From NCBI GenBank assembly GCA_938005675.1, contig CALKXH010000029.1, positions 1-46,589 on the forward strand: a DNA stretch of 46,589 nucleotides. Reading direction: 5' to 3'. Both the position numbers and the translations under genes were made by a program. A model generated the notes under the pieces. The model ran no database searches, was not told where the DNA came from, and saw only the letters and a program-made list of their open reading frames with translations. The first letter of the stretch is position 1. The number at the start of each line of letters is the position of its first letter. Shown piece by piece: positions 42,162 through 46,589 of the stretch. This stretch comes from an uncultured Anaerolineae bacterium (GTDB lineage Bacteria > Chloroflexota > Anaerolineae > Aggregatilineales > UBA2796).

Positions 42162-44374
42162 TCTACGTTCCTCTCGTAGCTCTCTTCCGATTCTTCAACC
42201 GACTCAGAGGCGATCTGTGCGGCGAGTTGAATCGACGTCTGGGGTAGGCGCAAGGCTTGCCCTAGCTCGCGGATGGCAACTTGAAGGACTTGCTCCACGC
42301 TGGTTTGGCGGCTGAGGCGCTCTGTGATGGTGTTGACGAGGCGCTCGCGCTCAGCCAAGCGCTGGGACTGTTCGAGCAGACGGGCGTTATCGGCGTTGAC
42401 GGCGAGGCGGGCTGCCAGCTCACGGGCTAACAGACGCATATTTTCGTTATAGGTGGCGCGCGGCACCGTCCACTCAACGGCGCCGAAGCACTGCCCGCGC
42501 AGCGAGACAGGCACAGCGAAGGTGACGGTCTCTGCCTCGATGCGTTCTTGCAGTTCACCGGAGTAGTAAGCGCGTAGCTGCAGTTCGCTCCATTCCAGAT
42601 CGGGTTCGGGCGCCGTGAAGCCGCGTCGGGGCATGGCGCGCCGACGTGCTACTTCGTAGCCGCGCCACGCCTCGCCCAACATGCGCCGATTCAGGTCTTC
42701 AATCTCGGCGAGGCGCGCCTGCGACTCTTCGAAGAGCTGCGCGTTCGTCAGCGCGACGGCGATCTGATCGGCAACTGCTTTGAAAAAGCTGATCGCCTCA
42801 TCGTCGAAGGTCTCGGCGCGATGGCTGTGCAAGTCCAGCACGCCGAACAGACCTGCGTGCGTGCGCAGCGGCAGAGCAAGTTCGGCGCGCGTGCGGCTCA
42901 AGAGCTCGTTCGGGCTGCTCTCATCAAAGAGCTGCAGGGTGATTTGCTCGCTCTGCGCGGCGCGACCGATCACACTGCGCGGCGAGACTCCCACGCGGTA
43001 GCCCTGCGGCAAAGGCGACTCGCCCGTCTGCGCCATAGCGATGCGCAGGATGAGGGTCTGCGAAGCCGAGTCGAGGGCGAAGATGTGGACGTTGTCAATT
43101 TGCGGGAAAGACTCGCACACCAGCTCGACGACGCGGCGCATCAAGCGATCCGTATCGCGCAGGTTGAAAAGAGTCTGCCCGATGGCGCGCGTCAGTTCGA
43201 CCTCCTGCGCGCGCCGCGCGAGGCGTTTTTCCAGCGCCGCCACGTCCTGCTGCGAGAGGTTGCTCAAAGCGGGCAGAGCAGCGGCTACAATGCCAATTTC
43301 ATCCCTCTGTTTGACGGGCGGCTGAGCGACGTTGCGCCCCTGTGCAGCCAGCTGAGCAGCTTGGCTGAGCGAGCGCAGCGGGCGCACCACTGACCAGTCC
43401 AAAAAGAGGGCTAGGAGCGCTAAGACGCCCAACCCCAGCAATCCCACCAAGCTCAGTTCGGCGAGGAAACGCCCCGCCTCATCGGCGCGCCCCGTCAGCA
43501 AGACCTGCACCTCCGCCACTAAGACGCGATCCATGCCGCGCACAGGCACGCCAAAGCCGCGCACGACGCGATTGGTGACCGGGCTGATGTAGCTGATCGG
43601 CTCTGTGAAGGTCTGGGTGGCGAGCGCCCGCGCACGAGCGCGCTGTTCGTCGGATAGCTCAGCGGTTGCCTCGCCGAGCGTATCGAGGCGACCATCGGAT
43701 GCGATCAAGTAGAAGCCCAGCACGCCCGCCGGCACGTTCAACGGACGCAACGCCGTCAGGATGCTGGGCTGTCCGGGCGTGTTCCTGCCCGTCGGATCGA
43801 CGTTGATGACCAGATAGCCGATGGGGCGTCCGCTGCGACGCACGATGGTGGCGAACTCAAGCTCGAAGTCGTTGCCGCGCTGCGTGATCGGGCTGATGAA
43901 AGTGCCTCTGAAGGTCAGATCGCGCTGCAGAAAGCCGAAGTAAGGTTGTTCGCTCTCATTCACTCGCGGCTGAGCGGGCGTCGCCGCCAAAGTGCGTCCG
44001 CCAACCGAGACGAAGCGCACCTGCCGATAGGTCAGGTTGTTAGCTAACAGGTTTTGGAAAACATCCTCCACAAGACGGCGCTCGTCTTGCACGGCGGCAG
44101 CACCGGTGGCTAAGAGGGCGTAGGCATCCTGCAGGAGCGGATTTTCGACGAGACTGCGCAAATTGGCGGTGATGCCGTTGACGATCACCTGCAACGTGGT
44201 GCTGCGCTCGCGGGCGAGCGCTTCCAGCAGCGCGCCGCCAGCGGGCTGCACCGTGCCGACGTATTGGGCGCCGACGAAAAGCAACGCACCGATGAAAAGC
44301 GCCGCTACGATGAACAGGCTGCCCAAGACCTTCCAGCGCAAGGGCAGTGAAGCCAGACCGTAGGCAGGGTTCAT
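42158..44374 (-). CDS. Membrane GAF sensor protein without kinase domain (dCache-HAMP-GAF)
   Basis: A 738-aa protein resembling the front end of the giant kinase: TM1 (about 12-37), dCache-like domain (40-298), TM2 (304-327), HAMP-like linker (328-385), coiled coil, GAF (400-550), the motif DLNRRMLGEAWRGY (560-573), a half GAF (617-670) and a conserved tail ending in PQTSIQLA near 718. It lacks HisKA and ATPase motifs, so it cannot itself act as a kinase. An acidic stretch ends the chain. Both its start and stop are ATGA overlaps, so translation is coupled to its neighbours. It probably transmits signals by protein contact. Confidence 0.9.
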
Positions 44375-46104
44375 GAGGCTGCTCCCGAATCGATGTAGCC
44401 GTTTGAAGAGGCATCTTGGTCGCGGCGGGTGGGCAGACCGAGCCGTACACTCGTTTGGAGGGCGCCCAGCGCTTGCTGGAAAGCATCCACAGCCACTGCT
44501 ACGAGGGTATCGACGTCGCTCTTTGCCTGCAGCTCAGTCGCCACTCGATTGGCGATCTGCTCGCGAGCAATTGCCATCTGCGCCTGATCGTAGAGCCGTA
44601 GGTTATCCAGCGAGAGCGCCAAGCGCTGCGCGATGGCGCGCGCTAACTCAACGCTGCGATCATCCCAGAACTGACCGTCGGGCGCCCGAAATTCCATCAC
44701 GCCTAATGCCTGCCCGCGCGAGACAATCGGCACGACCAAGTATTGCGCGCCGTCGCGGTCTTCAATGTACGGAATATAGCCGTAGGTGCTGCGGGTGGGC
44801 ATCGGGACCGTTCGTGTGCCGCTGGTGAGCATGTCGCCATCCCAATCGAAGCTGATGACCTGCTCCGAGCGGCTTTGCAGGTAGAGTTGCCATGCCCGCC
44901 CGCTCATCTCTTGGTTGAGGCGCTCGATCTGGTGGCTGGCGGTGCGCACCTGCTCGATCAGCTCCTGTTGATCGCGATTAGCGAGCTGGAGCGCCTGTTG
45001 CAAACGCAAATTCTGAATGGCGAGCGCCAATTGAACTGCCAACGCTTCCAAGCTCTCGATCTCGCGAGCGGAGAAAGCTTCAGAATCGGTGCTTTGCAAG
45101 TCCAGCACGCCGATAGTGGCATCGCCGACGCGCAACGGCACAACCAACTCAGCGCGCACAGCGGGGGCAAACTCGCCCCGACGGGCGGGCGGCGCATCCG
45201 CTGAGATGCGCTGCGTTCTGCCCGCACGGGCGACCTCCGCGATCACGCTGGGGCTGTTGAGCATCAGGCGGCGCGCTGAGCCGTCTCGCTGAGCGGGCAG
45301 GCTGCCCGTGCTGGCGACGAGGCTCAGCGCGTCACTTTTCTCTTCGGTCAGGAAGATTTGAACGTGGTAGTAGCCCAATTTTTCATGCATCAGGGCGAGG
45401 GTTTTGTTCAGCAGCTCGTCGATGTCGGCGACCTCGCTCACGATACGGCTCAGCGCGCCGATGCGACTCAGCTCGCGGTCTAGGTTCAAGTTCGTCTGCA
45501 ACAAGGTGCGCTGACTGCCCACGAAGGCGACCAGCATCCCGCCAGAGACTGCGAAGACCAGCAACACGAAAGGAATATAGGCGGGCGTCGGCGGCGTACG
45601 AGGATAATCCACCAGACCAACGCTGATGAGGAGCGCCTGAAGCAACAGCGAGATCAACACAATGCCCGTCACGGTCAAGGCGCCCGAACGCCGCAGCAAA
45701 ACACCGCCTGCCACAATCGGGATGACATAGCCGATCAGCACGCGGCTTTGCATGGTATTATCGCCGATCAGAAAATTGAGCAGGGCGACAGAGATGAGCA
45801 ACCCGCCCACAAAAATTATGCGCGCCGCCTCCAGAGAGCCGCGCTGGATCAGGAACAAGACTAGCCCAACCGTCACCAGCACAACAAGCAGAAAGATCGA
45901 TGGATTTACCCTGACCAGCGCGCCTAGCACAACGATCTGGAAGGTTTCGTACTGCTCGCGGGCTGCAGTCAGGACGATGGCGATGCCCAGCACGGAGGAG
46001 GCTATCAGCACGATCAATGCGATGGTATACAAGGCGCGCGCCTGTTGCGCCTCAAACTCGTTGGCGAAGCGCTCGCGCAGCCGCAAGAGGTTTCTCAGTC
46101 CCAT
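44371..46104 (-). CDS. Membrane GAF sensor protein without kinase domain (6TM-GAF)
   Basis: A 577-aa protein with about six membrane helices (about 27-195), a coiled coil, GAF (223-370), coiled coil, the motif RLNQEMSGRAWQLYLQSR (395-412), a half GAF (455-510) and a helical tail ending in ALGALQTSVRLG (545-556). No kinase, cyclase or methyl-accepting segment follows. The six-helix region is a different input module from the Cache domains of the two downstream proteins. GGAGGG precedes the ATG; the upstream gene ends 12 nt before it. The stop overlaps the next start. Confidence 0.9.
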   Translation of the reverse strand: MGLRNLLRLRERFANEFEAQQARALYTIALIVLIASSVLGIAIVLTAAREQYETFQIVVLGALVRVNPSIFLLVVLVTVGLVLFLIQRGSLEAARIIFVGGLLISVALLNFLIGDNTMQSRVLIGYVIPIVAGGVLLRRSGALTVTGIVLISLLLQALLISVGLVDYPRTPPTPAYIPFVLLVFAVSGGMLVAFVGSQRTLLQTNLNLDRELSRIGALSRIVSEVADIDELLNKTLALMHEKLGYYHVQIFLTEEKSDALSLVASTGSLPAQRDGSARRLMLNSPSVIAEVARAGRTQRISADAPPARRGEFAPAVRAELVVPLRVGDATIGVLDLQSTDSEAFSAREIESLEALAVQLALAIQNLRLQQALQLANRDQQELIEQVRTASHQIERLNQEMSGRAWQLYLQSRSEQVISFDWDGDMLTSGTRTVPMPTRSTYGYIPYIEDRDGAQYLVVPIVSRGQALGVMEFRAPDGQFWDDRSVELARAIAQRLALSLDNLRLYDQAQMAIAREQIANRVATELQAKSDVDTLVAVAVDAFQQALGALQTSVRLGLPTRRDQDASSNGYIDSGAAS

Positions 46105-46116
46105 TCTGCCCTCCGT

Positions 46117-46589
46117 CTATTCATCACTGGCGGAACGCGCCACAGATGCCCCGTCTTCTTCAAGGTTGCCGATGCGGATCGAAGCTTGGACTGCCCCCAA
46201 AGCGCGGCTGAGTTCTTGGAGCGTGGCGCGCGCCAAGCCATCAATGTCGTTAATGGCTTGCAAATTGGCGCTGATCGCGTTGACTTCCAGCTCGCGCTGT
46301 GCCAGCTCTTGCGCTTGTTCAAAGAGTCGGGCGTTATCGATGCTCAGAGCGAGGCGCTGTGCCAGCGCTTGCAGGACTTCTAGCGTCTCGGCTTGGCGCG
46401 CGTTGCCGCTCAGCTCAATTTCGATGGCGCCGATGCCGCGCCCGCGCAACTCAATAGGCACTGCCACTAATTGGCGGTTCGCCGCGGTCGTCATCAGGAC
46501 GGGGCGACGATGCAGGGCGGCTTCCTCTAGGGCGGGCGTCCAGCTGGTATCGCGCTGCATTCGGCTCTCATTGAGGGTATAGCCAACCG
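46117..46589 (-). CDS. GAF sensor protein, C-terminal part only (5' end outside window)
   Basis: The frame is open to the right edge; only about 157 residues are visible. They comprise the same half GAF (VAVPIELRGRGIGAIEIELS, LAQRLALSIDNARLFEQAQE) and helical tail ending ALGAVQASIRIG as the two genes downstream, then an acidic end. The missing N-terminal part is expected, by analogy, to carry a membrane input module. It is the first visible gene of the sensor operon; the true first gene may lie further upstream. Confidence 0.85.
   Translation of the reverse strand, partial: VGYTLNESRMQRDTSWTPALEEAALHRRPVLMTTAANRQLVAVPIELRGRGIGAIEIELSGNARQAETLEVLQALAQRLALSIDNARLFEQAQELAQRELEVNAISANLQAINDIDGLARATLQELSRALGAVQASIRIGNLEEDGASVARSASDE

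Overview
The window looks like a chromosomal segment of a GC-rich bacterium of the phylum Chloroflexota, probably Anaerolineae-like. This is inferred from content, not from a marker-gene tree. The pointers are very long multi-GAF histidine kinases, secreted proteins with Thr/Pro-rich linkers, a fused gamma-alpha 2-oxoacid:ferredoxin oxidoreductase beside an aa3/caa3-type oxidase, and a LysW-type lysine/arginine pathway hydrolase. I see no rRNA, phage, insertion sequence, CRISPR array or origin. Genes are tightly packed; at least five convergent pairs overlap at their 3' ends.

Layout. 1-3519: a class A penicillin-binding protein, open at the left edge, closed by a strong terminator. 3657-4694: a stand-alone amino-acid ABC substrate-binding protein with its own promoter and terminator. 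4904-5879 (-): cytochrome c oxidase subunits III and IV without subunits I/II. 6046-8895: secreted protein, MalK-like ATPase and SAM methyltransferase, ending inside a convergent TrmH-family methyltransferase. 9740-9887: tRNA-Gly and a CAT-anticodon tRNA. 9984-12797: a DUF368/PopT-type transporter, a small TPR-like membrane protein and an MFS permease. 12794-16180 (-): proA and gyrB.

16365-18994: a response regulator and its 7TM-GAF histidine kinase, divergent from gyrB. 19092-20721: tandem metallophosphoesterases. 20760-23460: a Wzt-like ATPase, a small membrane protein and a receiver-kinase hybrid. 23457-27694: a GNAT acetyltransferase, an alpha/beta hydrolase, a three-gene minus-strand unit (two duplicated FkbM methyltransferases and a dual-specificity phosphatase), and a LuxR-type regulator with a degenerate receiver. 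27783-32509: a GntR/FCD regulator, KorA-KorB, and LysK. 32506-35172 (-): a cyclic-nucleotide-binding histidine kinase, a lipoprotein and a thioesterase.

35241-46589 (-): a signalling operon of at least four genes coupled by ATGA overlaps or a 12-nt gap. At least the two complete upstream proteins are membrane-anchored and kinase-less; all three upstream proteins carry GAF modules and end in the same short tail. They precede a 2306-residue kinase with about nine GAF modules and one PAS domain. This operon is the strongest candidate for an undescribed system: a multi-component sensor array converging on one kinase. Signal transduction dominates the window, with five histidine kinases and two stand-alone response regulators. 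A cyclic-nucleotide theme (CNB-kinase plus two CpdA-like phosphodiesterases) is possible but unproven.
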